A stretch of 64,000 nt of DNA, taken from NCBI GenBank assembly GCA_963836355.1, contig CAWIJO010000014.1:62001-126000 (forward strand), in the 5' to 3' direction. Of the stretch, positions 8,598 through 16,159 are shown piece by piece (within the stretch, counting starts at the first letter, position 1; each line of letters begins with the position of its first letter). This DNA comes from Palsa-506 sp963836355 (GTDB taxonomy: Bacteria; Actinomycetota; Actinomycetes; Streptosporangiales; Streptosporangiaceae). The notes beneath the pieces are model-generated. The model saw only the letters and a list, made by a program, of their open reading frames with translations. It made no database searches and was not told the origin of the DNA. The position numbers were made by a program, and so were the translations under genes.

Positions 8598-11084
8598 TCA
8601 GCCGGGTGACCCGGCTAGGGCCGACTGGCCCATGCGGCCGGCCCCAGCGGCCAGGGAGCGGCACATCTCTGCCGCGAACTCCGATCCGAGCAGGGTCAGC
8701 GAGCCTGAGGTCGTCAGGACGTCGAGGGCGCCGACGGTATGTGCATGCCAGTGGTTGAACTTCGCCTCAGCCGCATCCGCTGCGGAACCAACCGCGGCGG
8801 TCCGGCGGGCGCGCCAGAAGTCAACGACGGCTAGGTGCGCGTAGGTGCCCTGTAGCAGGCCTTCGAGCGGTCTCGGATCCGCTCGCCAGGGCGCACGGAA
8901 AAGCCGGTCGTCGTTCGTGTCGTACAGGTCATAAAGATCCAGCACCGCGCCAAGCTTGACATGCTGGAACTCGTGGATGAGGAGCAGCGCCAAGGTGACC
9001 GGGTCGTCCGGGAGGGCGGCGGCAACTGCGCCAAACGCCTGCCTCGCGGTGGCGCTGACATCGCGGCCAGCCGGAGCCGCGGTCAGCGGCATGAGCGTGC
9101 CCAGGCCGGCGGCCAGGCCGGCGGCGTAGGCTGAGTGCTCCCGCTGGATCTCCAGCCACGCGTCCCGGAATCGTCGCTGCCAACTGGCAAAGTCCGTGTC
9201 GGACAGGCGACCCGCCGCCTGGAACTGATGGCAGTCCCGATATGGATCGGTGTCCTCGAGCGCGACCGAGATGCCGGGTGCCGTCAGTCGCCGCACTGGC
9301 TGCCATCGGCCTCCCGCCACATCCCCGACCTCGGGCTGGCCGGCCAGCAGGCCCGGGATGGACAAGGTCCACTGGCCGTCGCTGGTCCGCACCCGGACGG
9401 TGCCGCCCGAGATCTCGATCATCGCCAGCGGCGGATCGCCGCCCGGTACCGGCCGCGACTGCCCGACCTTGAGCCTGCCCAGCGCCGGCAGGTGCACGCC
9501 GCCGTGCAGCACCGGGACGGTCAGCAGGGCGTCGGTGCCTGACCGGATGGCTGCGGCGGCAGCAATCGCACCGAGATGGCCCAGATCGGCGGCCAGCGAA
9601 CTGCCTGCGCGCTGCTCCGGCGGGCGCTTCAGCTGCTCCAGGCAGCGGACCGCCCAGACCCGGACATAGGGATGGGCCAGCACCTCGCTGAGCCTCGTCG
9701 GACTCTCCTGATCGATCCTGACCAGCAAATTCCATGCCGCCTGCAGGCTCGCCTGACTGGCCGTGGGCACCGTGGCGGCGGTCCCCGCCCTGCAGACCGC
9801 GGCCAGCAGCGCCCGGCGGAGGCTGCCCTGCGCCTCTTCGAGCTGCCTGATCGCCGATGTCCCGCCAAGCCCGGCGGCCAGCGCCCGGAACTCGGCAGCC
9901 TGCACGGCGTGCGTGAACCCACCCGCCATGCTCACGGCCGGCCCGTCCGCCGGGCCGCTGTCCGCGGTCCGACCGGTAGCGCTACGGACATGGCTGATCA
10001 GCTTCAGCAAGTCCGGGCAGTAGACCGACGGGTTGGCAAAGCCGGATCCCGACCGGTAACGGTGCGTGTAGAGGCCGCCGCCACAGCTGGCAACGACCGG
10101 GCATTCCTGGCACGTCTGACACAGCCCGGCGAGCCCTTGCTGGCGGGCGGCAATGCCGGCGTGCCGCGCCACGGTGTCAAGTGTGTGGCGGAAAACGTCG
10201 AACCCGGTGGCCGGCGCACCGTCGAACGCCTTCTTGAGGGAGTCGACCTGCTCATAGGCACCGTCAGTCTCGATGACCGCCAGGCTGCTCGCTTCGAGCC
10301 CGAGCGCCTCGGTGAAGCTCGCGCCTCCGTTCGAGGTCGAGATGATCGATTGAAAGGTGCGGACATCGATGGGGCGCCCGGTGGCCCGCCACCGGTCAAA
10401 AACAGCGATCAGCCAGTCGGCGTACTGGACCGCCACTCCCGGCGACCGGGCCGGCGGCTCGTCCCAGGTCGCGTGCGGCAGCAGGAAATCAATTCGCGGT
10501 GGATCCAGATCCGCTAATGCATCGAAAACGGCGACCGGATCATTGGCAACATCTATCGTGCACAGCAGTCCCGCATAAAGGTTACGGAATCTTCGAGTAC
10601 GCAGCAGCCCTATCGCCTGGATTACCTGGCGGTAGCTGCTGCGCCCGTCCGCGTACCGACGATGCCGGTCATTGGCAGCCTGGTAGCCGTCGAGGGAAAT
10701 GCCGACTTTGACGTCCTGCTCGGCGAAGAACTCACAGAACTCGTTGTCCAGCAGGACGCCATTGGTGTGGATCCTCAGGTCCAGGGCGCAAACCCCGTCC
10801 AGTGCCGACCGGAGTTCCGTCGCTACCCGCCGCAGCCGGGCAACGCCGGCCAGCAGTGGCTCACCCCCGTGGATGACAACGTGCACGGCCGGCAGCCGAT
10901 GTGAATCCGCATGCTCGGCGATGCGCCTGGCTGCCTGCGCGATGACCTCATCGGGCATGGCCTTCGGCCGGCCGCGCCAACTCTGGTCAGCGCCCTGATA
11001 GACATAGCAGTGATCGCAGGCAAGATCGCAGCGGCTATGAACTTTAAGGACGAACTGGCTAAGCGGGGTAGCCAGCCGACTCAT
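8598..11084 (-). CDS. fxsB: FxsB radical SAM/SPASM cyclophane-forming peptide maturase with C-terminal HExxH domain
   Basis: The 828-residue enzyme starts 14 nt after the fxsA stop, with an AGGA site. C19-x3-C23-x2-C26 (CDLACDHC) is the radical SAM cluster motif. The SPASM region has C322-x2-C325-x2-C328-x5-C334 plus a later Cys (VYCPDL) for auxiliary iron-sulfur clusters. Residues 704-708 are HEFQH, an HExxH motif in a C-terminal domain typical of FxsB proteins and of peptide beta-hydroxylase-like HExxH modification domains. Known relatives (Xye/Grr/Fxs maturases) form three-residue cyclophanes on the precursor, joining the aromatic side chain to the beta carbon of the residue two positions on. 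Here the likely target is the Phe-Gln-Ser at the end of FxsA. The HExxH domain may add a second modification; this is inference. Confidence 0.93.
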   Translation of the reverse strand: MSRLATPLSQFVLKVHSRCDLACDHCYVYQGADQSWRGRPKAMPDEVIAQAARRIAEHADSHRLPAVHVVIHGGEPLLAGVARLRRVATELRSALDGVCALDLRIHTNGVLLDNEFCEFFAEQDVKVGISLDGYQAANDRHRRYADGRSSYRQVIQAIGLLRTRRFRNLYAGLLCTIDVANDPVAVFDALADLDPPRIDFLLPHATWDEPPARSPGVAVQYADWLIAVFDRWRATGRPIDVRTFQSIISTSNGGASFTEALGLEASSLAVIETDGAYEQVDSLKKAFDGAPATGFDVFRHTLDTVARHAGIAARQQGLAGLCQTCQECPVVASCGGGLYTHRYRSGSGFANPSVYCPDLLKLISHVRSATGRTADSGPADGPAVSMAGGFTHAVQAAEFRALAAGLGGTSAIRQLEEAQGSLRRALLAAVCRAGTAATVPTASQASLQAAWNLLVRIDQESPTRLSEVLAHPYVRVWAVRCLEQLKRPPEQRAGSSLAADLGHLGAIAAAAAIRSGTDALLTVPVLHGGVHLPALGRLKVGQSRPVPGGDPPLAMIEISGGTVRVRTSDGQWTLSIPGLLAGQPEVGDVAGGRWQPVRRLTAPGISVALEDTDPYRDCHQFQAAGRLSDTDFASWQRRFRDAWLEIQREHSAYAAGLAAGLGTLMPLTAAPAGRDVSATARQAFGAVAAALPDDPVTLALLLIHEFQHVKLGAVLDLYDLYDTNDDRLFRAPWRADPRPLEGLLQGTYAHLAVVDFWRARRTAAVGSAADAAEAKFNHWHAHTVGALDVLTTSGSLTLLGSEFAAEMCRSLAAGAGRMGQSALAGSPG

Positions 11085-11098
11085 GTCAGGTCCTGTGT

Positions 11099-11275
11099 TT
11101 AGATGGAGGACTGGAATGCCGCGACGGGCACCTGACCGACCGACGACTCCCGGACTACGCGGTCAACCGCATTCAACGTTACGTTACCCAATGCTGGCAT
11201 CTCGACGAGAGGCACCTGGCGAAGATCGAGCACAACTGACGAAAGCGACGACGGCAATTCATTAGTATCTTTCAT
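11099..11275 (-). CDS. fxsA: FxsA precursor peptide (FxSxx-COOH RiPP)
   Basis: This 58-residue peptide starts at the ATG at 11275, with AGGTAGGG just upstream. It has a leader-like region rich in Leu/Val (LDLRQVPLVEMPALG) and ends exactly in FQSSI followed by a TAA stop, which is the FxSxx-COOH signature. It lies 14 nt upstream of fxsB in the same direction. The terminal Phe-x-Ser is where the maturase should install a cyclophane. The frame extends 17 codons upstream to another ATG, but the spacing of the ribosome site favours 11275. No Cys is present, so lanthionine or sactionine chemistry is excluded. The final product size, protease and export route are unknown. Confidence 0.92.
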   Translation of the reverse strand: MKDTNELPSSLSSVVLDLRQVPLVEMPALGNVTLNAVDRVVRESSVGQVPVAAFQSSI

Positions 11276-12103
11276 TACCCTACCTGTTTCTCTAGTTTCT
11301 GAGCGCACCCGGTTCAATCCCAGCAAAAGGCCGACCCGGCGACGTAAAGGACATTACTTTGAGTGACGATACTACTACTGGGCTAGTACCATCCGTCATT
11401 CGGGGCTCCCCGAGCTCTCTGAGCGCCAGCCGACGCCGCGAGCGACAGTCCCGGGATCGGGACATCGTAGAGGCCTCGGACCGGCTCCCGCTAGGGCCCA
11501 GTTACTACAATCTGGCCGAGCCGTCCACCACCGGCACGGGCCCCGTGGCGGGCGAATCTCCTGGGGCGGATGTGGCTACGATCCCACCCTGCAACGAGCC
11601 CTAGGTCACTCACTCCGTAATGGTCGCACACACGATCAGGCCGCCGCTGTTCTTTTGCAGACGGCTTACCAGCTTTCGCCAGAACGCTGCCCGGGCGCGG
11701 GCCGAAAATGGCTTCTCGTCCGATATAGCGGTTGGATTTACCGACGAAAGGCTGAATCGGACGATAGGCCCGCGCCCGGACGACCGAATGGCTGGCAGTT
11801 GCCCGCCGCATGGTATGGGCGACTTGTCGTCGTGTCAGCGCGGTCAGCGCAGTCAGCGCAAGCCTGGCGCGACGCGCCAGCCTATGACAGCGTGGATTTC
11901 GTGGCTGCCCCGCCCGGAGCTGCCAGGAAGAACTCAAAAAACATTGGTAGAACGGATATTCCGTGGCTGGACTCTGCCATTGAAGCTGCCTGCCGCCAGA
12001 ATGCCTGCCAGGCCCTTGCCCTCGCCGCCAGGCCCGGCCGGGCGGCGCCGAACATTGCACTCATCGCGCTTGATTCCTCTACCATCGCTGGCGGGGCCGG
12101 CGG
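11276..12103. other. Non-coding or degraded region upstream of the fxs operon
   Basis: The stretch separates fxsA from the GH25 remnant. It should hold the fxs promoter: on the minus strand a TTGAAC and a TAGAGA hexamer 17 nt apart lie just upstream of fxsA, though the match is weak. Beyond the doubtful small frame at 11359-11604, open frames on both strands have no recognisable domain. I read the right part as degraded DNA attached to the broken GH25 gene. Confidence 0.4.
11359..11604 (+). CDS. Possible small protein divergent from fxsA (doubtful)
   Basis: An 81-codon frame starts with TTG at 11359, 8 nt after AAAGGA, a good ribosome-site match. The product (begins MSDDTTTGLVPSVIRG, with an Arg-rich middle SRRRERQSRDRD and a Pro-rich tail) has no recognisable domain, signal peptide or membrane helix. 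It is divergent from fxsA and would share its promoter region. It may be a real small gene, the start of a truncated gene, or chance. Only the ribosome site supports it. Confidence 0.2.
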   Translation: MSDDTTTGLVPSVIRGSPSSLSASRRRERQSRDRDIVEASDRLPLGPSYYNLAEPSTTGTGPVAGESPGADVATIPPCNEP

Positions 12104-13345
12104 GATTGAGGAACAGCTGCCGGGATCGGATTCGCCGCGGTCAAGGCCACCGAGGGAACCTATTACCGGAACCCGTTCACGCCCACCGACCTGGCCCAGG
12201 CCAGGGCCGCCGGCCTGGCGGTGAGCGCGTATGCGTTCGCCATCCCTAACGGCAACGGCGGAAGCAAACGGGCCGTCGCCCAGGCCGACCATCTGCTGAG
12301 CTACCTGGGCGCGGCTGCCAGCACCGTGCCGGTCATGCTGGACATCGAGTACGGCCCTTATGTCAGCTCTGACCGCACCAATCAGTGCTACGGGCTCAGC
12401 CCGGCGGCCATGGTGTCCTGGGTTTCGGAGTTCGACGCCGAGGTGCACCGCAACACCGGCCGGCTGCCCGTGATCTACACCCCGCCGTCATGGTGGAACA
12501 CCTGCGCCGGCGGCAGCACGAAGTTCAGCGAAATCCCGCTTTGGGTACCCGCCCTCACGACCGCCGCCAGCCCGGGACTGCCGGCCGGCTGGGCTAGCTG
12601 GTCCATCTGGCAGTACACCAGTTCCGGCAGCGTGAACGGGATCGACGACGCCGGGCATACCGACCTCGACCAGCTCAACTTGGCGTGCTCGCGCTGCTGG
12701 ATCCAGGTAGCCAGCGACGGGTGGCGGGCAGCCCGGTCGACTGGCGGCTCAAGCCCGCGATCGCTCTTCCCGGCCAGGTGCTGTCATTTCTCGGCGCATG
12801 GCCTGCCGGCCGGGATCTCGGGCAGCGCCCGCGGCGCGCTGGTCAACCCGGCGTCGGGCCGGTGCCTGGCCGCCGCCGGGGGCCGCACCAGGAACGGAAC
12901 GCGGACGCAGCTCAGGCCATGCAGCGGGAAACCGGCCAGGCAGTGGACTTTGCCAGCCGGTCCGGTGACGTCCCAGCTCCCGGGCAGGTGCCTTACCGCT
13001 AGCGGGAACGCGGTGGCCAGCGGCTCCCCGGTGCAGCTGTCGGCCTGCAACGGCGGCGCCGCGCAGGCCTGGCGGGCGCGGCCGGACGGCACCGTGCGGA
13101 TCCACGACAGGTGCCTGGCCGCCTCCGGGCCGGATGCCGCCAGCGGCACCCCGGTGACCCTGCGCGCCTGCGGCGGCAGCCGGGCGCGCTGGCGCATGAT
13201 CGCCGACGGGGCCGGCGTGAGCCTGCTGAACCCGGCGTCGGGCCTGTGCCTGGCCGATCCGGGGGACGCCACCGCCAATGGCAATCGCGTCGAGGCTGCT
13301 ACCTGTTCCGCCACTGATCCAGGAATGGCCTGCCGGCTCCGCTAG
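12104..13345 (+). pseudogene. GH25 (lysozyme-like) plus ricin-type lectin protein, N-terminally degraded
   Basis: From 12110 the frame reads GTAAGIGFAAVKATEG, the first conserved strand of GH25 muramidases, then VMLDIEYG (catalytic Asp/Glu strand), VIYTPPSWW and WSIWQYTSSG. The C-terminal part has beta-trefoil units (GRCLAAAGG, RWALP-type, QxW) of a ricin-like lectin. Directly upstream is an in-frame TGA (12107-12109) following GAT, where TGG would give the usual Asp-Trp; the normal signal peptide and first GH25 strand are not found in any frame. Around 12685-12830 another frame (LALLDPGSQ, GSPVDWRLKPA) reads more naturally as linker, suggesting further frameshifts. Translation from GTG 12221 would yield 374 residues lacking the start of the fold. 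It is probably a decayed secreted cell-wall hydrolase. Confidence 0.7.
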
Positions 13346-13438
13346 CCCTAGCTCCGCGCTGGGCCTTAATCTATCGTGACTATCAGTTACAGATGCATGC
13401 AACGCCGGGCGCACCCCGAGGCGCGAAGGGCACCTGCC

Positions 13439-14179
13439 ATGTTCGGTAGCGGCGACAACGCGAGCGGCCATGCCGCGACCGCGAGCTTTTCCGCCGCGGA
13501 AAGCGGGCATGCGGCAGCACGGCCGGGCCGGGCGGCCATCCGCCGCGTGCGCTGGCGCTGGCTGCGGGCAGCGCTGGCGCTGCCTGCGGCGGCGGCGTTG
13601 CTGATCGCCTTTGCCGGGCTGGCGCAGGCGAGCATCGGTGTCGGGGTACAGGGTGCCCCGGTCCGGCTGCATGCCATCGCGCAGCCGGGCGGCAGCTACG
13701 CGCTGCCACCGGTGTACGTGATCAACACCGGGACGCAGGACGAATCGATCAGCCTGCGCGTCCAGCGGCTCTCCCACGGGCCCGGCCGGCCAGTCCCGGC
13801 ATCCTGGATCCAGTTCAGCGGCAACGGAATGCGGCTGGCGGCTAGCAAATCGGCCCAGGTCCCGCTCGAACTTGTCGTGCCGGCAGGCGCAGCGCCAGGC
13901 AAGTACCTGAGTGATGTCGTCGTGGTCGGCTCGGCAGCGGTAACAGCCGGCGCGACCAACCTGGGCGTCGCAGCCGCGACCAAACTTGAATTCAGCGTCG
14001 GCCAGGGATCAGCGCCAGGATCGGCATTCCCGCAATGGACGCTATGGACTCTGGGCGGCCTGCTCCTCCTCGCCGCCATCCTGTTTGCGTTCCGCAGGTC
14101 CGGCCCGCCGGCCCAGGTCGCTGGCCAGCCGGCCGGCAATGACCCCGCCGATCGTGAAAGGGGATACCGTGAAGAATAG
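13439..14179 (+). CDS. Secreted membrane-anchored protein with WxL/DUF916-like immunoglobulin fold
   Basis: The protein has an Arg-rich N-terminus, a signal segment (LRAALALPAAAALLIAFAG) ending in AQA, and a beta-rich domain with VRLHAIAQPGGSY and IQFSGNGMRLAASKS. A C-terminal membrane helix (WTLWTLGGLLLLAAILFAF) precedes a short basic tail. The PGKYLSDVVV segment resembles the DUF916/COG1470 extracellular domains that bind peptidoglycan or partner proteins. I chose the ATG at 13439 after GAAGGG; the frame is open from 13376. It overlaps the next gene by 11 nt, so the two are co-translated and may form an envelope complex. Function is unknown. Confidence 0.7.
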   Translation: MFGSGDNASGHAATASFSAAESGHAAARPGRAAIRRVRWRWLRAALALPAAAALLIAFAGLAQASIGVGVQGAPVRLHAIAQPGGSYALPPVYVINTGTQDESISLRVQRLSHGPGRPVPASWIQFSGNGMRLAASKSAQVPLELVVPAGAAPGKYLSDVVVVGSAAVTAGATNLGVAAATKLEFSVGQGSAPGSAFPQWTLWTLGGLLLLAAILFAFRRSGPPAQVAGQPAGNDPADRERGYREE

Positions 14180-14804
14180 GATCTGGGTGGTACTGATCCT
14201 GGCAGTCCTCGTGATCATCGGGATCAGCGCCTTCAACAAGTCTAAGCAAACCACGACGACCTCGGGCGGAAGCACGACCGCGACCGTTAACATCCAGCCC
14301 ACTTTCCGGTCTCTCACCGTGTCGCCAGGCAATGTTACGTTCGCTAACTGCCATCTGGCGAACCAGTCCACGTCGAGCCTGCTCGGCCTGCCCAACGGCG
14401 AATGCACGGTGGGAAAGCCTGGTTCGCACGGCACCTACCCGATAACTGTGGCTAACGCGGGCGTCCCGTCGACGATAGAGGTAAGCGCTTCGAACGCGAT
14501 TCCCGCTGACAACGGCAAGCAATGGCAGCTGTGCAATCCCGATGGCAAGCCTGCCTGCACTGGGACGAGCGGAAACCCGGGGCCCGACCAGTACAAGGCG
14601 CGGACCATCTCGAGCGGGCAGCAAAATACCGCCATGCTGACCGCCAGCCCGCTATGCGACAACGTCTTCGACGCGACCGGCGGCTGCAGCGCCGCGCGCG
14701 GGCAGTCCCAGCAGGAGGGCATCAAGCTCGTTGGCCCGACGACAATCAGCGATAATTCGACGTCCTTCACCATCACCATCACCTGGATCGCCGTCGCGCC
14801 GTAA
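14169..14804 (+). CDS. Secreted protein with N-terminal membrane anchor, function unknown
   Basis: The start is GTG 14169, preceded by GAAAGGGG, inside the last codons of the upstream gene. The 211-residue product has an N-terminal hydrophobic helix (IWVVLILAVLVIIGISAF), a Thr/Ser-rich linker and a beta-rich domain. That domain includes LTVSPGNVTFANC and three more Cys pairs, suggesting disulfides outside the cell. GGSTTATVNIQPTF resembles surface proteins built on Ig-like folds. Genetic coupling to the upstream DUF916-like protein suggests joint action at the cell surface. No enzymatic motif is visible. Confidence 0.7.
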   Translation: MKNRIWVVLILAVLVIIGISAFNKSKQTTTTSGGSTTATVNIQPTFRSLTVSPGNVTFANCHLANQSTSSLLGLPNGECTVGKPGSHGTYPITVANAGVPSTIEVSASNAIPADNGKQWQLCNPDGKPACTGTSGNPGPDQYKARTISSGQQNTAMLTASPLCDNVFDATGGCSAARGQSQQEGIKLVGPTTISDNSTSFTITITWIAVAP

Positions 14805-14920
14805 GGCGACCTGCCGCCACGCGGTCGCTCCTTCTTGCGCACCGCAGATCCGCTCTCAGCCCGGCAAACTTGCCGCGATCAGGGAGCCTGGCGGCCATGG
14901 GACGGCGAGCTGATGCTAAG

Positions 14921-14944
14921 TTAAATGCATGTACATGTATCTAA
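14921..14944. promoter_or_regulatory. 24-bp imperfect palindrome upstream of the hemerythrin gene
   Basis: TTAAATGCATGT / ACATGTATCTAA are mirror-complementary at 10 of 12 positions per arm and form an AT-rich island in GC-rich surroundings. The site lies 32 bp before the chosen hemerythrin start. Its ATGCAT/ATGTAT half-sites recall Rrf2-type (NsrR-like) nitric-oxide operators, which often control hemerythrins; that link is inference. Confidence 0.5.
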
Positions 14945-14975
14945 TGACCGGCATCCGGGCGGGCGGGGGCCTGCG

Positions 14976-15509
14976 GTGGCAGTAGCCGAGACCGAGCTGC
15001 CCGGCCCGCGGAATCCGCGCGGCGAGGCCATGGTGGCCGAGCTCAAGTGGGTACACGACATGATCCGCCAGAACCTGCGGACGGTCAGGAAGATGGCAGC
15101 GGAGATCGCTGCGGGACTACCTGCCGACGAGATCCAGGCCGGGATCAGGTCACTGACCGCAGGCGGCCCGCTGTGGCAGCTAAAGATCAACTGCCTGCAG
15201 TACTGCCGGTTCGTGCACTCGCACCACCATGCTGAGTCGATCATGTTGTTTCCCGGGCTGCGCCGGGCGAACCCGGCGCTGAACCCGGTGGTGGACAAGC
15301 TGGAAGCCGATCACCTGGCGGTCTCCGGGCTGCTCGACGACGTGGCGGCGGCGGCTCGGGAACTCGGCAGCCAGGAGGATCCCGCCGTGCGGGACCGGCT
15401 GGTCCAGGCACTGCAGCAGCTGAGCACGGACCTGCTCGCGCACCTGCGGTATGAAGAGGAGAACATCTCGGGCACGCTCCGGACCCTCTCCGGCTGGCCC
15501 GGCTGGTAG
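14976..15509 (+). CDS. Hemerythrin-domain protein
   Basis: This all-helical protein (about 177 residues from GTG 14976) carries the spaced His/Glu ligands of an HHE hemerythrin bundle: H in WVHDMIRQ, the cluster VHSHHHAESIMLFP, H in EADHLAV, and H with E in AHLRYEEENI. Such proteins bind a non-heme di-iron centre and act in oxygen, nitric oxide or iron handling. The frame is open from ATG 14925, but that ATG lies inside an AT-rich palindrome, so I prefer the later GTG. There is no signal peptide, so it is cytosolic. The palindrome upstream suggests regulated expression. Confidence 0.82.
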   Translation: MAVAETELPGPRNPRGEAMVAELKWVHDMIRQNLRTVRKMAAEIAAGLPADEIQAGIRSLTAGGPLWQLKINCLQYCRFVHSHHHAESIMLFPGLRRANPALNPVVDKLEADHLAVSGLLDDVAAAARELGSQEDPAVRDRLVQALQQLSTDLLAHLRYEEENISGTLRTLSGWPGW

Positions 15510-15548
15510 CTAAGATGACGGCCGGGCACGCCGTCGACTGGTGCCGAC

Positions 15549-16080
15549 ATGCCAGTCATGCAGGCCGACGGCCTTGACATCCACTACCGGATCGACGGCA
15601 CTGGACCGGAGACCCTGGTCCTGATCAACGGCGTCGGCGATGACCTTGAGGGCTGGGCGTTCCAGCGCGAGGACTTCGCTGCGGCCGGGCTGCGGGCACT
15701 GACCTTCGACAACCGGGGATGCGGCAGCTCGCTTACGCGGCGTTCGAGGCATGGCGATCTGGTCGCCGCCAAGGAGGCAATCCCCGGCACGCCGGTGGTG
15801 GCCAATACCGGCGCGAAGGCTGAGACGCTGGCGGATATCTTCGTCGTCGCCGGCCCGCCGCGGCGCGCACGCCCAGCCTGACCCGGCTCATCGCCGCGCT
15901 GCAGGCAGGCGTCCCGCTGGCGCCCGCCTCTTCATCGTCGCTAGCCGAGATCGACGCGGTCGCCGCCGGGCTTGGCTGCGCCGCCGTGCGCACGCCCGCG
16001 ACCCGGGCGCACGACTTCAGCAGCGCCAGGCTGATCGTCAGCTCACTCGGCGACCTCAGCCTGCCCATCCTGGCCGGCTG
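15549..16080 (+). pseudogene. Chimeric remnant: alpha/beta hydrolase N-terminus joined to BtpA-like C-terminus and more debris
   Basis: From ATG 15549 the product begins as an alpha/beta hydrolase (LVLINGVGDDLEGWAFQ, FDNRGCGSS) and then, without the nucleophile elbow, switches to GDLVAAKEAIPGTPVVANTG and AETLADIFVVA. That segment resembles the barrel C-terminus of BtpA/SgcQ-family proteins. The frame stops at 15881. A different frame then reads LTRLIAALQAGVPLAPASSS to about 16070 without a recognisable family. The simplest reading is an internal deletion that fused two or more genes. A 110-residue peptide could be made but should not fold as either enzyme. Confidence 0.6.
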
Positions 16081-16105
16081 GCCGCGACCGGAATGTGGTG
16101 GATCG

Positions 16106-16139
16106 CGCGATCGCGCACCTTTGATGGTGCGCGATCGCG
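16106..16139. terminator. Strong hairpin between convergent genes
   Basis: CGCGATCGCGCACC (16106-16119) and GGTGCGCGATCGCG (16126-16139) are perfect inverted repeats separated by the 6-nt loop TTTGAT, giving a 14-bp GC-rich stem. It sits 20 bp from the end of the DUF4037 gene and after the chimeric remnant. It is a likely bidirectional terminator, although no T-run follows. Confidence 0.6.
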
Positions 16140-16159
16140 GGATTCATCACCTGGATGAG

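Noticed and set aside
8482..8844. Plus-strand frame with a GGAGG-like site
   Set aside because: It runs into the 3' end of fxsB on the other strand and encodes no recognisable domain.
11614..11631. Match TCCGTAAyGGTCGCA between about 11.6 kb and 25.34 kb
   Set aside because: Only 14 of 15 bases match and flanks do not. It could be chance, so I do not call it a repeat.
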